Shown here piece after piece: positions 23,803 to 32,223 of a DNA stretch of 40,381 bases. Where the stretch lies: positions 1 to 40,381 of the forward strand of contig WQYT01000005.1 in NCBI GenBank assembly GCA_009781115.1. The letters are read 5' to 3'. Each line of letters begins with the position of its first letter. The stretch's first letter is position 1. The notes beneath the pieces were generated by a model. It saw nothing but the letters and a program-made list of their open reading frames with translations. It had not been told where the DNA came from and did not search any database. Position numbers and translations under genes: made by a program. Source of the stretch: Coriobacteriia bacterium (GTDB taxonomy: Bacteria; Actinomycetota; Coriobacteriia; WRKU01; WQUG01).

Positions 23803-24993
23803 ATGCATAAACGTGCCCTTGTGGCAATTCTGATACTGTCCCTGTTGATGGGTGGATTTGCCTTTACGCCTGCTGTTCAGGCGGCGCCTACGAGCGCAGA
23901 AATCGACAGCCTGCAACAGCAGGCCAGCGCCGCGCAAGGCAAGCTGGATGCGCTCTCTACCGAGATGGAATCTGCGTCAGAAGATTACTACCAGGCCCAG
24001 ACTAAGACCGAAAAGACAAAGCAGCAGATCGTTAAGACCGAGCAGGAACTTGCGGTATCGCAAGAGAAGCTTTCCAGTTACCAGGGGCAGTTAAATCTTC
24101 GTGCGGAGGCGACCTATCGCAATGGCGACGACTCGTTTTTAAATATTGTCCTGGGCGCAAGCAGCTTCCAGGATTTTCTCACGCGCTTCGACTACATCAT
24201 GCGCGTCTCTCAAAAAGATGCTGAGTTGATTCAGAATGTTCGCGCTGCCAAAAGCACGATCGAGCATACCAAGTACACCCTAGAACAGCAAAAAGCCGCG
24301 GAAGAAAAGCAGCAGCAGGTCGAGCTTGATAATCTTACCCGGGTTCAGGGCCTGATAGCTACGCAAAAAACCTACGTCGGCTCTTTGAACACGCAGGTAA
24401 AAGATGCTCTGGCAGCGCGACAGAAAGCACTGGCCGAGGAGGCCCGACGTCGGGCTGCCGCAGCGGCGGCAAAGGCGGCGGCTGAGGCTGCCGCGCAGCG
24501 CGACCGGGAACAATCTGGCACGGGCGCATCTTCGGGCGGAGGCTCGGATGGGGGAGGATCAGACGGGGGCGGCTATGGATCCGGCGCCCTGCTGCGCAAG
24601 TTCGACCCCTCCGTATTAGGCGCCGCGCACCCTGAGGTCGTTACCATTGCGCGAAAGTATCTCGGCATACCGTATGTATGGGGCGGGACGACCCCGAACG
24701 GTTTTGACTGCTCCGGCCTGGTGATGTATTGCTATCGTCAGATCGGGATCAGCCTGCCTCGCACCAGCCGCGAGCAGTATTGGGTCGGGGCCTATATCCC
24801 CGCAACTCGGCGTGACCTGCTCAAGCCGGGCGACCTGCTCTTTTTTGCAACTGACGTAAGCGATCCCAGCACGATTCATCATGTGACGATCTATTCAGGC
24901 CATGGCATGATGATCGAAGCGCCCTACACCGGGGCCAACGTCCGCGAAGTATCCAGCTACCGCTCCGGTTTTATCGGGGCCGTGCGCCCCTGA
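23803..24993 (+). CDS. secreted NlpC/P60 peptidoglycan hydrolase with coiled coil
   Basis: 396 residues. Signal peptide (to about VQAAP), a long coiled coil (about 30-215) resembling PcsB/RipA-type hydrolases, an Ala-rich then Gly/Ser-rich linker, and a C-terminal NlpC/P60 domain. The catalytic cysteine is C303 in GFDCSGLVMYCY, the histidine in IHHVTIYSGHG. It cleaves peptidoglycan stem peptides, probably in cell separation. ATG 23803 is preferred (AGGTGAG 10 bp upstream); GTG 23788 is an alternative. The 120-bp leader has TATATAGAGTAC-type AT-rich sequence but no confident promoter. Confidence 0.92.
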   Translation: MHKRALVAILILSLLMGGFAFTPAVQAAPTSAEIDSLQQQASAAQGKLDALSTEMESASEDYYQAQTKTEKTKQQIVKTEQELAVSQEKLSSYQGQLNLRAEATYRNGDDSFLNIVLGASSFQDFLTRFDYIMRVSQKDAELIQNVRAAKSTIEHTKYTLEQQKAAEEKQQQVELDNLTRVQGLIATQKTYVGSLNTQVKDALAARQKALAEEARRRAAAAAAKAAAEAAAQRDREQSGTGASSGGGSDGGGSDGGGYGSGALLRKFDPSVLGAAHPEVVTIARKYLGIPYVWGGTTPNGFDCSGLVMYCYRQIGISLPRTSREQYWVGAYIPATRRDLLKPGDLLFFATDVSDPSTIHHVTIYSGHGMMIEAPYTGANVREVSSYRSGFIGAVRP

Positions 24994-25008
24994 TCTCCGG
25001 ACGCTCGT

Positions 25009-25419
25009 ATGGCGCGAAATCCTCTGCATACCTCGCGAGCGATGACGCTCATCAGCCTGGCTAAGGAACTCGACCGTTTTTGCGGCGCAATTGAGCAGTC
25101 TGAGCTCCGGCTCAGCGAGGTCTCTGCCGAAGAAATGCGCTCGCGTACCCAGGCGATCATCTCTGAAGCTGACACCATGGCCTTGCCCAAACGCCTGATA
25201 CCCGCGGCGCGCTCCGTTGGCGACGCCGCCTGGCTTCTTGAGAATCTTTTGCTGAAAAGCCTTGCGGTCGTAGACGATTCGACGGTCGTCCTTGACGCGG
25301 CGGCTTGGCAGGAAACGTATGCTTATACCCAGAAGGCTCTTGAAATGCTCAAATCTCCGGCCCGCTACTACGGGGCAGATATTGATGCGCTGGAGATGGC
25401 AGGAGGACTGTATCTGTGA
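25009..25419 (+). CDS. hypothetical helical protein
   Basis: 136 residues, alpha-helical, no signal or membrane segment. Starts 15 bp after the hydrolase gene with a poor ribosome site; an internal ATG at 25042 is possible. The stop overlaps the GTG of the next gene, so the pair is translationally coupled. I do not recognise the family. Confidence 0.65.
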   Translation: MARNPLHTSRAMTLISLAKELDRFCGAIEQSELRLSEVSAEEMRSRTQAIISEADTMALPKRLIPAARSVGDAAWLLENLLLKSLAVVDDSTVVLDAAAWQETYAYTQKALEMLKSPARYYGADIDALEMAGGLYL

Positions 25420-25769
25420 GTGATCCGGCTTGCGATAGCACTGATAATTACGAGGATGAAGGGGCCGCGGCCGCTGCGAGCCGCCCCTGTGACCTCTGGC
25501 GCGTACGTATTGTGCGCCTGGATGCCTACGATGACTTTGATTTTGAGTGGCATGATGACATTTTGTATCATGACTACCAGGGCGCCGACATAGAGATCCG
25601 CGGCCTGTGGCGTGTCGAGATCGTATCGGCGGCGACAGGCGTGCTCAAGCGCGCCATGCAGTCCTTTGAAAACCGCGACGATGCAGAAAGTCTGGCGGCG
25701 CAGGTGACCGATCAATCCTGCAACCTGAGCGTTGCAGATTTCATGGAGCAGTACCTGGTTGGTATCTGA
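25416..25769 (+). CDS. hypothetical acidic protein
   Basis: 117 residues, acidic at the N-terminus, with an alpha/beta-looking centre rich in Trp, Asp and Tyr (LDAYDDFDFEWHDDILYHD). AGGAGG at 25401-25406 supports the GTG start, which overlaps the preceding stop by 4 bp. Last gene before the bidirectional terminator. Function unknown. Confidence 0.65.
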   Translation: MSDPACDSTDNYEDEGAAAAASRPCDLWRVRIVRLDAYDDFDFEWHDDILYHDYQGADIEIRGLWRVEIVSAATGVLKRAMQSFENRDDAESLAAQVTDQSCNLSVADFMEQYLVGI

Positions 25770-25831
25770 CACTGCAGCCCGGGGCGCGCCAGGACCTGTT
25801 GCCGGCGCCATTGCAGAGCTGTAAGGCAAGC

Positions 25832-25867
25832 AAAAGGGACCGCATCGTTTCATGCGGTCCCTTTTTT
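25832..25867. terminator. strong bidirectional terminator
   Basis: AAAAGGGACCGCAT (25832-25845), loop CGTTTC, ATGCGGTCCCTTTT (25852-25865), then more Ts. The A-rich 5' arm makes it work on the minus strand as well. It separates the plus-strand run ending at 25769 from the convergent gene ending at 25913. Confidence 0.95.
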
Positions 25868-25912
25868 GGTGTGGCGCACAGGTGCTGAGCAGGTGCTACC
25901 TCAGGCGGGAGT

Positions 25913-28120
25913 TCAGCGGGCAAGATCACTGAGCCAGGCGTTGGTGATGGTGTTAAATTGTGGCATCCGATAGCTGGCTATTGCATCCGGGGTGAGCACG
26001 TAGAAGTAGTCGTTAATAAACAGCCCGCGCAGGTAGGCGCCGTAAGAGCCGTCTAACTGAATATCAGCATAGCCCTGGTCGTTGGTATCCAGGCTGATCT
26101 CGGTGACTTTTGTAAAGCCCTTGCTCTCGTCATAGCGATAGATCAGGTAGCTGTTGTCCTCCGCCGGAAACGCAATCAGGCCTTTATCCGGGCTGACCAG
26201 GATGGCGTGATGATCATAGCTGGCCTCAGAGTACTGCATGCCCGGAATCGTGAGCTCGTGTTTGACCTTGACGTCTGTCGGATCGCTTGTGTCAAACATG
26301 GCGATCTTCAGGTCGCTTCTGCGCACCGCATTGCCGCCCTCGCTGCTGGGCTCAACGGTGTTGCCCAGACCAAAGAGCTCGGTCGCAGACCAGGGGTGCA
26401 GGTACTCGGAAAATCCTGGTATCTTGAGCGCGCCGACAAGTTTGGGGTGGGCAGGATCGCTCAGGTCGGCGGTAAAGAGTGGGTCTACTTCACGAAATGT
26501 CACGAAGTAGGCATAGTCGCCCACATAGCGACACGAGTAGACCGTCTCATTGGGGGCCAGGTCGTTGATCTTTCCGACCACGCTGAGGTGGGAGTCAAGG
26601 CAGAAGAGGCTGGTCGTGGTCCGCGTCCCTGTTGGCGTGAGGATATCTCTGACTTGGTTGTAGTTTTCGACGGTGGTCACGACGCGCAGAACGCCGCTCT
26701 TCTCATCAAGCGAGAACTGGTCTTTCACGCGCCCGGGAATCCGGCTGGTAGCCGTTACCTTCAGGTTGCCCTGGTTAAAGGCGATTTTGGTAATGGTGCT
26801 GGCGTCCGTGGTCGTTGCGCCCCGCTTCAGGTAGTCCTCACCGATCACATAGAGGTTGTCAAGGCTGGCATAGATCGTATCCCCGCCGCCCAGGATCGAG
26901 CAGCGCGAGATGATCGTGGGGACACCGGAGGTCTCAATCGCGCTTGCGACGGCATAGTCTGTCGTTTTAGTCGCCGGATAGATCGAGATTTCATCGGGTT
27001 TCAAGGTGCTGCGCTGGCCGTTTACCAGGGTGTAGGGAACCAGATTTTTCTCCGGGTCTTTAAGCTGCGACTTAAGCGTGGTGGGGGAGTAGGAATACAT
27101 GGAGCGATAGTCAGTCGTAACAAGATAGAGCTTGGTGCCGATCATACGCGAATCCACATAGGCGCCGCTCTGGCTGATTTGCTTGAGCAGCCGTGGACGC
27201 GCGGGATCGCTGACATCAAAGCTGGTGACTGTTACGACGTCACGGTCGCTTGCGGGTATTTTCGCAGGGGTGTTGGAGGGTGTTGGTTTTACTTTCTGTT
27301 GCAGGGGGCCTGCGCTATCAGTAGATTCGTTGTCGAGCGGAGCAGGCAACTCTGCGCCTTGGTATCCTTGCTGCAATCCGATCAGTCGATCGCCCGAGAG
27401 ATAAATATCAAAGAACTCCGTATTGCCCGTTGCGTGAGGGACGAATGAAACCGTGCCGACCACCCGGGGATGACCGTTGTTTGGGCTGATAACCCAGAGG
27501 CCCTTTGCGCCCAGAGCATAGATGAAGTGCCCATCGGTCTTGATGATGTCTGCCTCCTGTACGCCAACGACTTGGATGTTGGTGTTCGAGAAGTCAGGCA
27601 TAGTGTTCTGTGCGGGCTGACTGGTGGCTGGAGCACCTGCCATATCTTCTTTTAGCACCGCATCAGTTTCTGGAGCGGCGGAGACCTCGGCGCTCGAACT
27701 TTTTGCGGTGGAGCCGTTAAACATCGAAAACGGGTTTAAGAAGCGCTGGATGATCGCAGATCTCTGATCTTGACGATCCTGCGCCGCCTGCTCCTGCTGA
27801 ATGCGGGTAAAGACTGCGGCGACATTCTTGTAGTTGGCGCCGCCGTCCTGGAGCTGCGGGGTAGTGCTGGTTGCAACGTGTGTGCTGCTTGCCTGTGTAG
27901 TGTCCGGCGACTGCGGGTGATTCCAGGGCTGCCACACGACCATGACAGCAACCAGCGCTACGCAGACCACGGCAACCGATCCGGTAACCAGTTGCAGACG
28001 ACGCAGCGATGAAGTTTTAGGTTTGCGAGCGCTCCTGAGCGCGTCTTGCAGGCGTTGACTGCTTTCGGCGCTGGGCGTATAGCGATTCATTTCCTCGTGG
28101 TAGCGTTCTTTAAAGTTCAT
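25913..28120 (-). CDS. membrane-anchored beta-propeller protein, probable anti-sigma partner
   Basis: 735 residues. A cytoplasmic N-terminus of about 45 residues (NFKERYHEEMNRYTPSAESS) precedes one membrane helix (about 47-68), then a linker and a large extracellular beta-propeller domain of the PF09826 type, marked by NIQVVGVQEADIIKTDG and repeated blades. Translation is coupled to the upstream ECF sigma gene: AAGGAGG inside the sigma 3' end serves ATG 28120 (28123 also possible), and the frames overlap. Cytoplasmic tail, helix and exported domain beside an ECF sigma suggest an anti-sigma sensor, although the usual zinc anti-sigma motif (HxxxCxxC) is absent. Function is inferred. Confidence 0.85.
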   Translation of the reverse strand: MNFKERYHEEMNRYTPSAESSQRLQDALRSARKPKTSSLRRLQLVTGSVAVVCVALVAVMVVWQPWNHPQSPDTTQASSTHVATSTTPQLQDGGANYKNVAAVFTRIQQEQAAQDRQDQRSAIIQRFLNPFSMFNGSTAKSSSAEVSAAPETDAVLKEDMAGAPATSQPAQNTMPDFSNTNIQVVGVQEADIIKTDGHFIYALGAKGLWVISPNNGHPRVVGTVSFVPHATGNTEFFDIYLSGDRLIGLQQGYQGAELPAPLDNESTDSAGPLQQKVKPTPSNTPAKIPASDRDVVTVTSFDVSDPARPRLLKQISQSGAYVDSRMIGTKLYLVTTDYRSMYSYSPTTLKSQLKDPEKNLVPYTLVNGQRSTLKPDEISIYPATKTTDYAVASAIETSGVPTIISRCSILGGGDTIYASLDNLYVIGEDYLKRGATTTDASTITKIAFNQGNLKVTATSRIPGRVKDQFSLDEKSGVLRVVTTVENYNQVRDILTPTGTRTTTSLFCLDSHLSVVGKINDLAPNETVYSCRYVGDYAYFVTFREVDPLFTADLSDPAHPKLVGALKIPGFSEYLHPWSATELFGLGNTVEPSSEGGNAVRRSDLKIAMFDTSDPTDVKVKHELTIPGMQYSEASYDHHAILVSPDKGLIAFPAEDNSYLIYRYDESKGFTKVTEISLDTNDQGYADIQLDGSYGAYLRGLFINDYFYVLTPDAIASYRMPQFNTITNAWLSDLAR

Positions 28121-28649
28121 CATAAGCCTCCTTAAGCGTCGCCTTGAGCGCAAGGCGCGCGCGGTGCAGATGGGATTTGACGGTGCTGGGGTTCATGTTC
28201 AGTGCCTGTGCGATCATCTCGATCGAGGCATCTTCGAAATAGAACAAATGTACGCATATGCGTTGCTTCCAGGGGAGACGCGCAACGGCGCCCAGGACGG
28301 ATTCCTGTCGTGCATGAGATTCCTGGACGGCCTCCGGCGAAGCAACCTCAGGAGTCGCGACCATGGGCGCCGGGTTAAACGCGTCGTCAGCAAGCTGACT
28401 CACATTGCGGCGCCAGTACGAGCTGAGCTGCGACTTGCAGCAGTTGATGGTAACGCGCAAAAGCCAGGCTTTTTCATGCTGCGCATCAACAAAGGATGGA
28501 TGCGCCTTTAACGCGCGCAGGAATACCTCCTGCATGATGTCTTCAGCGTCGGCGACCGTGCGCGTATAGCTGAGCGCCAGACGATAGATAATCGGCTGAT
28601 AGCGCCGGGCGACGTCCTGGAGTTCTTGATTTGACCAGTTTCGAGGCAT
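28110..28649 (-). CDS. ECF-type RNA polymerase sigma factor
   Basis: 179 residues. Sigma-2 region with LSYTRTVADAEDIMQEVFLRA and KAWLLRVTINCCK, sigma-4 region with ARLPWKQRICVHLFYFEDAS and NMNPSTVKSHLHRARLAL. It directs RNA polymerase to a dedicated set of promoters, probably including its own. ATG 28649 has AAAGGTG just upstream. Longer in-frame starts (28790, 28814) would add a hydrophobic N-terminus not seen in this family and are rejected. Overlaps the beta-propeller gene. Confidence 0.9.
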   Translation of the reverse strand: MPRNWSNQELQDVARRYQPIIYRLALSYTRTVADAEDIMQEVFLRALKAHPSFVDAQHEKAWLLRVTINCCKSQLSSYWRRNVSQLADDAFNPAPMVATPEVASPEAVQESHARQESVLGAVARLPWKQRICVHLFYFEDASIEMIAQALNMNPSTVKSHLHRARLALKATLKEAYDEL

Positions 28650-28731
28650 AACAACACCTTTACTGTCGCAACGTACAATACCAAGTAGTACTACACCTAT
28701 AATACTCATGAACGTCGTCATAGGTTGCAGA

Positions 28732-28785
28732 CTATCCACAACTGCAAGAAACAGCCGCAGGTAACCGTATATTTTTTTCTGCCAT
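28732..28785 (-). CDS. possible 17-residue leader peptide
   Basis: ATG at 28785 follows a perfect AGGAGG (28796-28791) by five bases and opens MAEKNIRLPAAVSCSCG-stop. It lies in the long leader of the sigma gene. The quality of the ribosome site argues that something is translated here; function, if any, is unknown. It may be a chance frame. Confidence 0.3.
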   Translation of the reverse strand: MAEKNIRLPAAVSCSCG

Positions 28786-28892
28786 ATCATCCTCCTGTAA
28801 ACATTTCCGGACAAACAGTTTCCGCCTGTTGCAAATGCAAGATCCTTCTTTGATATTCACTCCCTTCCACTCTCAATAATGTCTGATAATAT

Positions 28893-28921
28893 ATATTATG
28901 TAATTTTTTTAGAAACGACAA
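28893..28921 (-). promoter_or_regulatory. promoter of the sigma/beta-propeller operon
   Basis: Minus-strand -35 TTGTCG (28921-28916), 17-bp spacer, -10 TAATAT (28898-28893), within a 14-bp AT palindrome (28886-28899). Predicted start near 28886 gives a leader of about 237 bases. A further ECF-like GGAAAC motif lies within the leader. Confidence 0.5.
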
Positions 28922-28930
28922 AATTAATGT

Positions 28931-29180
28931 GCCGTATAGCAATCAGAACATCATCAAATGACGTCTGAGTGTACGTCTGCTCCGGACCCAGGCGCGCCGA
29001 GGTCGTCGCGCCCTACGTGGCGGGTGCCGATTAGAACGGTACCAACTGACGTCTTTATTTTGGCGTTAGCTGAGATGGTTACGATAAGCAAAAACCGCGT
29101 AGGGCGCGACGACTCGGCGCGCCTGGGTCCGGAACTGCAATGGGCCGTATAGCAATCAGAACGTCACCAGCTAACGCCGG
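28931..29180. repeat. REPIN element with flanking direct repeats
   Basis: Two REPs face away from each other: R8 (28991-29016, minus) and R9 (29099-29123, plus). Both begin GTAGGGCGCGACGAC and end CGGCGCGCC, with TCCGG on the outer side. GCCGTATAGCAATCAGAAC occurs directly repeated at 28932 and 29144. The AGAAC...ACCA..TGACG motif occurs at about 28947, 29033 and 29160. The loop differs from REPs beside the transposase, so this is a second subtype. No gene is supported. Confidence 0.85.
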
Positions 29181-29891
29181 TTACTTGGGTGAAAAACTTA
29201 GGCGGGCTGTTTTGATGAGCTCTGCAACCTCTGACAGGCTATCAACTACCAGGTTGGCCTGCGCACGGATCTGAGGCGTGGGTTGCAGGATGTCGGGTAC
29301 CATAATCACGAACATGTCCGCGCTCCTGCCCGCCTGTACGCCCGCAAACGAGTCTTCAAGCACCAGACAGCGCTGCGGCGCCTGCCCCAGGCGCTCTGCT
29401 GCCAGCAAAAAGATGTCCGGCGCTGGTTTGCTTGCGGGCGCCTGGTCGCCACCCACGATCTCACGGAAGTAATCACGTACCCCTGCCGCCTCAAGATGCT
29501 CATCGACACGGTCAGTCCGGGTCGAACTCGCCAGCGCGCAGGGGATCTCGCGCTCTTGCAGAAGCTTCAGCAGGTCAACAAGGCCCGACTTCTTAGGTGG
29601 CCCCATGCGTTTAACGTAGTCCCGATCCAGCTCCCAGAACCGCGCCTCTATCGCGCTGTAGGTTGCCGCGTCGCCCTCACATATTGCAGAGAGTATCTTG
29701 CGGGTCCCTTCGACAGTCTTTCCCACCGCGTGGGTATACTGCTCCATGCTCAGCGGACCGTAGCCAAACTCAGCGCCCGCCTGATTAAGCAGCCGCCAGC
29801 CCAGGCGCTCCGTATCAAACATCAGGCCGTCCATGTCAAAGATGACTGCCGCAAGCGGACGTGATGGATTCAGGACCTCGAAGACTGCCAT
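29181..29891 (-). CDS. HAD-superfamily phosphatase (beta-phosphoglucomutase-like)
   Basis: 236 residues. Motif I is IFDMDGLMFDTE, motif II the Ser/Thr in LASSTRTDRV, the motif III lysine in ASKPAPDIF and motif IV in LVLEDSFAGVQAG. A cap-1 HAD phosphatase or phosphoglucomutase; substrate cannot be assigned. ATG 29891 has GGGGAGAG upstream. Lies 49 bp after priA on the same strand. Confidence 0.88.
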   Translation of the reverse strand: MAVFEVLNPSRPLAAVIFDMDGLMFDTERLGWRLLNQAGAEFGYGPLSMEQYTHAVGKTVEGTRKILSAICEGDAATYSAIEARFWELDRDYVKRMGPPKKSGLVDLLKLLQEREIPCALASSTRTDRVDEHLEAAGVRDYFREIVGGDQAPASKPAPDIFLLAAERLGQAPQRCLVLEDSFAGVQAGRSADMFVIMVPDILQPTPQIRAQANLVVDSLSEVAELIKTARLSFSPK

Positions 29892-29940
29892 GCCCTCTCC
29901 CCTTCTTCTTTGATTGCCAGGTGTTTCGTATTTCGCATCA

Positions 29941-32106
29941 CTACATCGTCTCATAGGGGTCTACGTCTACGGCGATGTTAACGCCCCGGGGTGGTTTTGT
30001 GACCTGCAGGGCGGCCTTGACCAGCGGGCCGAGGGCGGTCTGGGGTCCGGATTTAAGCATGAGGTGGAAGCGCCAGAGTTTTTTGGCGCGCTCGATGATG
30101 CAGGGCGTTGGCCCCAGTATTTGGACACCGGCGGCCTGCAGGGCTGCATCTGCCCGCAGGGTCGTACCCAACTCTGCCGCGTAGTCGGCTGCCCGCTGCT
30201 TATCTGCCGAGGTCAAAAGCACGTTACAGAGGTGCCCGTAAGGCGGATACTGCAGGCCCGCGCGCAGCCGGCGTTCCTGGGCATAAAGCTGCTCTTCATC
30301 ATGGTGCGCCGCTGCCATAATGGCCGACTCCTCCGGCAGGTAGGTCTGCACGATGACCGTGCCGGGCAGATCGGCGCGCCCCGCGCGCCCTGCCACCTGT
30401 TCCAGCAGCTGATAGGTGCGCTCCGGCGCGCGAAAGTCCGGCAAGTTCAGCGTGATGTCTGCCGTGACGACGCCGACCAGCGTGACGTCGGGAAAGTCCA
30501 GGCCCTTGGCGATCATCTGCGTGCCCACCAGCACGCCGCTGTCCAGCTCCTGGAACTCGCGCAGCAGCTCCTCATGCGCATGCGCCCCCGTGGTGGTGTC
30601 GCGGTCCATACGCACGATGGGCCAGTCCGGGATCAGGCGCCGCAGCTCCTCCTCAACCTGCTGCGTCCCTACCCCGAACTTGCGCAGGTAGGGCGATCCG
30701 CATTCCGGGCACTTGTCCGGCACGCGCAGAATCGCGTTACACTGATGGCAACGCAGGGTGTTTCCTGCCGCATGATATGACAGCGAGGTCGAGCAGCTTT
30801 CGCAGTGTGGCACGTAGCCGCATTCCCGGCACAGTAAAAACGAGGCGAACCCGCGCCGGTTGAGCAGGAGCATCGCCTTCTCGCCGCGCTTATGTACGGC
30901 CTTCAGTTCCTGTTGCAACTGCGCAGAAAACATTGAACGATTGCCACTTTCAAATTCACCCGTCAGGTCGATGACCGTGACCGGCGGGAGCGGACGACCG
31001 TTGACCCGCTCTTTCAGCGTGAGCTTTGTGTAGGGCAGAACCGCGCTTGCGCCCTGCTGGGCCGCGTGCAGGCTTTCAAGCGAGGGCGTGGCGCTGCCCA
31101 GGACCAGCGTGGCGCCCTGTAGCGCCGCCAGGTGCTCTGCTACCTCGCGTGCGTGATAGCGCGGCGAGTTGTTCTGCTTGTAGGAACCGTCATGTTCCTC
31201 ATCGATGACGATCAGGCCAAGGTCTTGCAGGGGCGCAAAGAGCGCCGATCGCGCGCCGACGACCACGGGAGCTGCGCCTGCGCGGATGCGCTCAAACTCA
31301 TTAGCGCGCTGGCGCGGCGTCAGACGCGAGTGGAGCACGGCCACCTGGTCGCCAAAGCGCGCGCGGTAGCGCTCGACCGTCTGCGGCGTCAGCGAGATTT
31401 CGGGCACAAGCGTCAGCGCCGTCCTGCCACGGGCCAGCACCTGCTCGATTGCCTGCAGGTATATCTCTGTCTTGCCCGACCCGGTTACCCCGGCAATGAC
31501 GAAAGCACGGGCCACCTCAGCCGCCAGAGCCGGGGCCAGCGCTTCTAACGCCGCCGCTTGCTCAGGGCTCAGGCGCTCCGGCTTCGGCGCGACGGGCCTC
31601 GCAGCCCGACCAGCAACTCCGCGGGCCTCAGGATGGCTCTGAGCGCCCTCAGGCGCGGTTTCTGCATGTGTTTCATCCGGGGACGCCCCTTCCGGCGACT
31701 CCCCTGCCCCCCCGTCAGCCTTTTTCTTGCGGGCTTTAGCGGGCATAATCACTTCGTAGCGGTCCTCAGCGGATTTCTTGAGCCGCGGCAGCAGCGCTGG
31801 CGCCAGAAACAGACGCAGACAACTGATCAGCGGCGCTGCGTAATACGATGCCATCCAGGAGGCCAGCCGGAGGTTCTTCTCATCAAACACTTGCCGGGCC
31901 AGCACGCGCTCGATCGGCTTTGTGTTTGGGTCCGGCGCCGCCCAGAGCTCGATGCCAACCACATAACCCAGCGCGGGACGTGGGCCAAACTCAACCAGCA
32001 CGCAGTCCCCCATCTGCGGCGCCGGCTCATCGGCACGCGTCCAGCTATAGGAAAACGGCGCGTCAAGCGCGCGCGCCGGGATATCAAGCAGTACGTTGAT
32101 CAGCAT
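29941..32106 (-). CDS. priA: primosomal protein N' (replication restart helicase PriA)
   Basis: 721 residues. Loads the replisome at stalled forks as a 3'-5' helicase. Walker A is GVTGSGKTEIY, Walker B IDEEHDGSYKQ. The zinc-binding module contains CRECGYVPHCESC and CHQCNAIL/CPECGSPYL. EQVAGRAGRA is motif VI. An unusual Ala/Glu/Pro-rich linker (about residues 135-190) replaces compact sequence before the helicase core. ATG 32106 coincides with the predicted transcription start, suggesting a leaderless mRNA. Confidence 0.96.
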   Translation of the reverse strand: MLINVLLDIPARALDAPFSYSWTRADEPAPQMGDCVLVEFGPRPALGYVVGIELWAAPDPNTKPIERVLARQVFDEKNLRLASWMASYYAAPLISCLRLFLAPALLPRLKKSAEDRYEVIMPAKARKKKADGGAGESPEGASPDETHAETAPEGAQSHPEARGVAGRAARPVAPKPERLSPEQAAALEALAPALAAEVARAFVIAGVTGSGKTEIYLQAIEQVLARGRTALTLVPEISLTPQTVERYRARFGDQVAVLHSRLTPRQRANEFERIRAGAAPVVVGARSALFAPLQDLGLIVIDEEHDGSYKQNNSPRYHAREVAEHLAALQGATLVLGSATPSLESLHAAQQGASAVLPYTKLTLKERVNGRPLPPVTVIDLTGEFESGNRSMFSAQLQQELKAVHKRGEKAMLLLNRRGFASFLLCRECGYVPHCESCSTSLSYHAAGNTLRCHQCNAILRVPDKCPECGSPYLRKFGVGTQQVEEELRRLIPDWPIVRMDRDTTTGAHAHEELLREFQELDSGVLVGTQMIAKGLDFPDVTLVGVVTADITLNLPDFRAPERTYQLLEQVAGRAGRADLPGTVIVQTYLPEESAIMAAAHHDEEQLYAQERRLRAGLQYPPYGHLCNVLLTSADKQRAADYAAELGTTLRADAALQAAGVQILGPTPCIIERAKKLWRFHLMLKSGPQTALGPLVKAALQVTKPPRGVNIAVDVDPYETM

Positions 32107-32112
32107 AATCCA

Positions 32113-32118
32113 ATTATA
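32113..32118 (-). promoter_or_regulatory. priA promoter, leaderless
   Basis: Extended -10 TGC-TATAAT on the minus strand ends seven bases before the A of the priA ATG (32106). No ribosome-binding site is present between them. Confidence 0.55.
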
Positions 32119-32176
32119 GCAACCACCCCGGACATAACCGCTGCACACACGGTTTTTATGTGCCGTCGCATTCTGA

Positions 32177-32185
32177 TGCTATTAT
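32177..32185 (+). promoter_or_regulatory. glutaredoxin gene promoter
   Basis: Extended -10 TGC-TATTAT at 32177-32185; divergent from the priA promoter. Predicted start about 32192. Confidence 0.45.
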
Positions 32186-32223
32186 AAACGCAATTAAACT
32201 ACAACTTGATGAGGTGATGTCCC

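Noticed and set aside
24440-24580. Low-complexity repeats in the NlpC/P60 gene
   Set aside because: These encode the Ala-rich and Gly/Ser-rich linker of the protein, not a DNA repeat element.
25783-25790. GGCGCGCC site resembling a REP tail
   Set aside because: No GTAG head or REP body at the expected distance on either side.
26207-27448. Long plus-strand frame opposite the beta-propeller gene
   Set aside because: Shadow of a clearly recognised minus-strand gene; no ribosome site or domain.
28650-28814. Longer N-terminus for the ECF sigma factor
   Set aside because: The extension is hydrophobic, unlike ECF sigmas, and the ATG at 28790 touches the AGGAGG site with no spacing; the ATG at 28649 has its own AAAGGTG.
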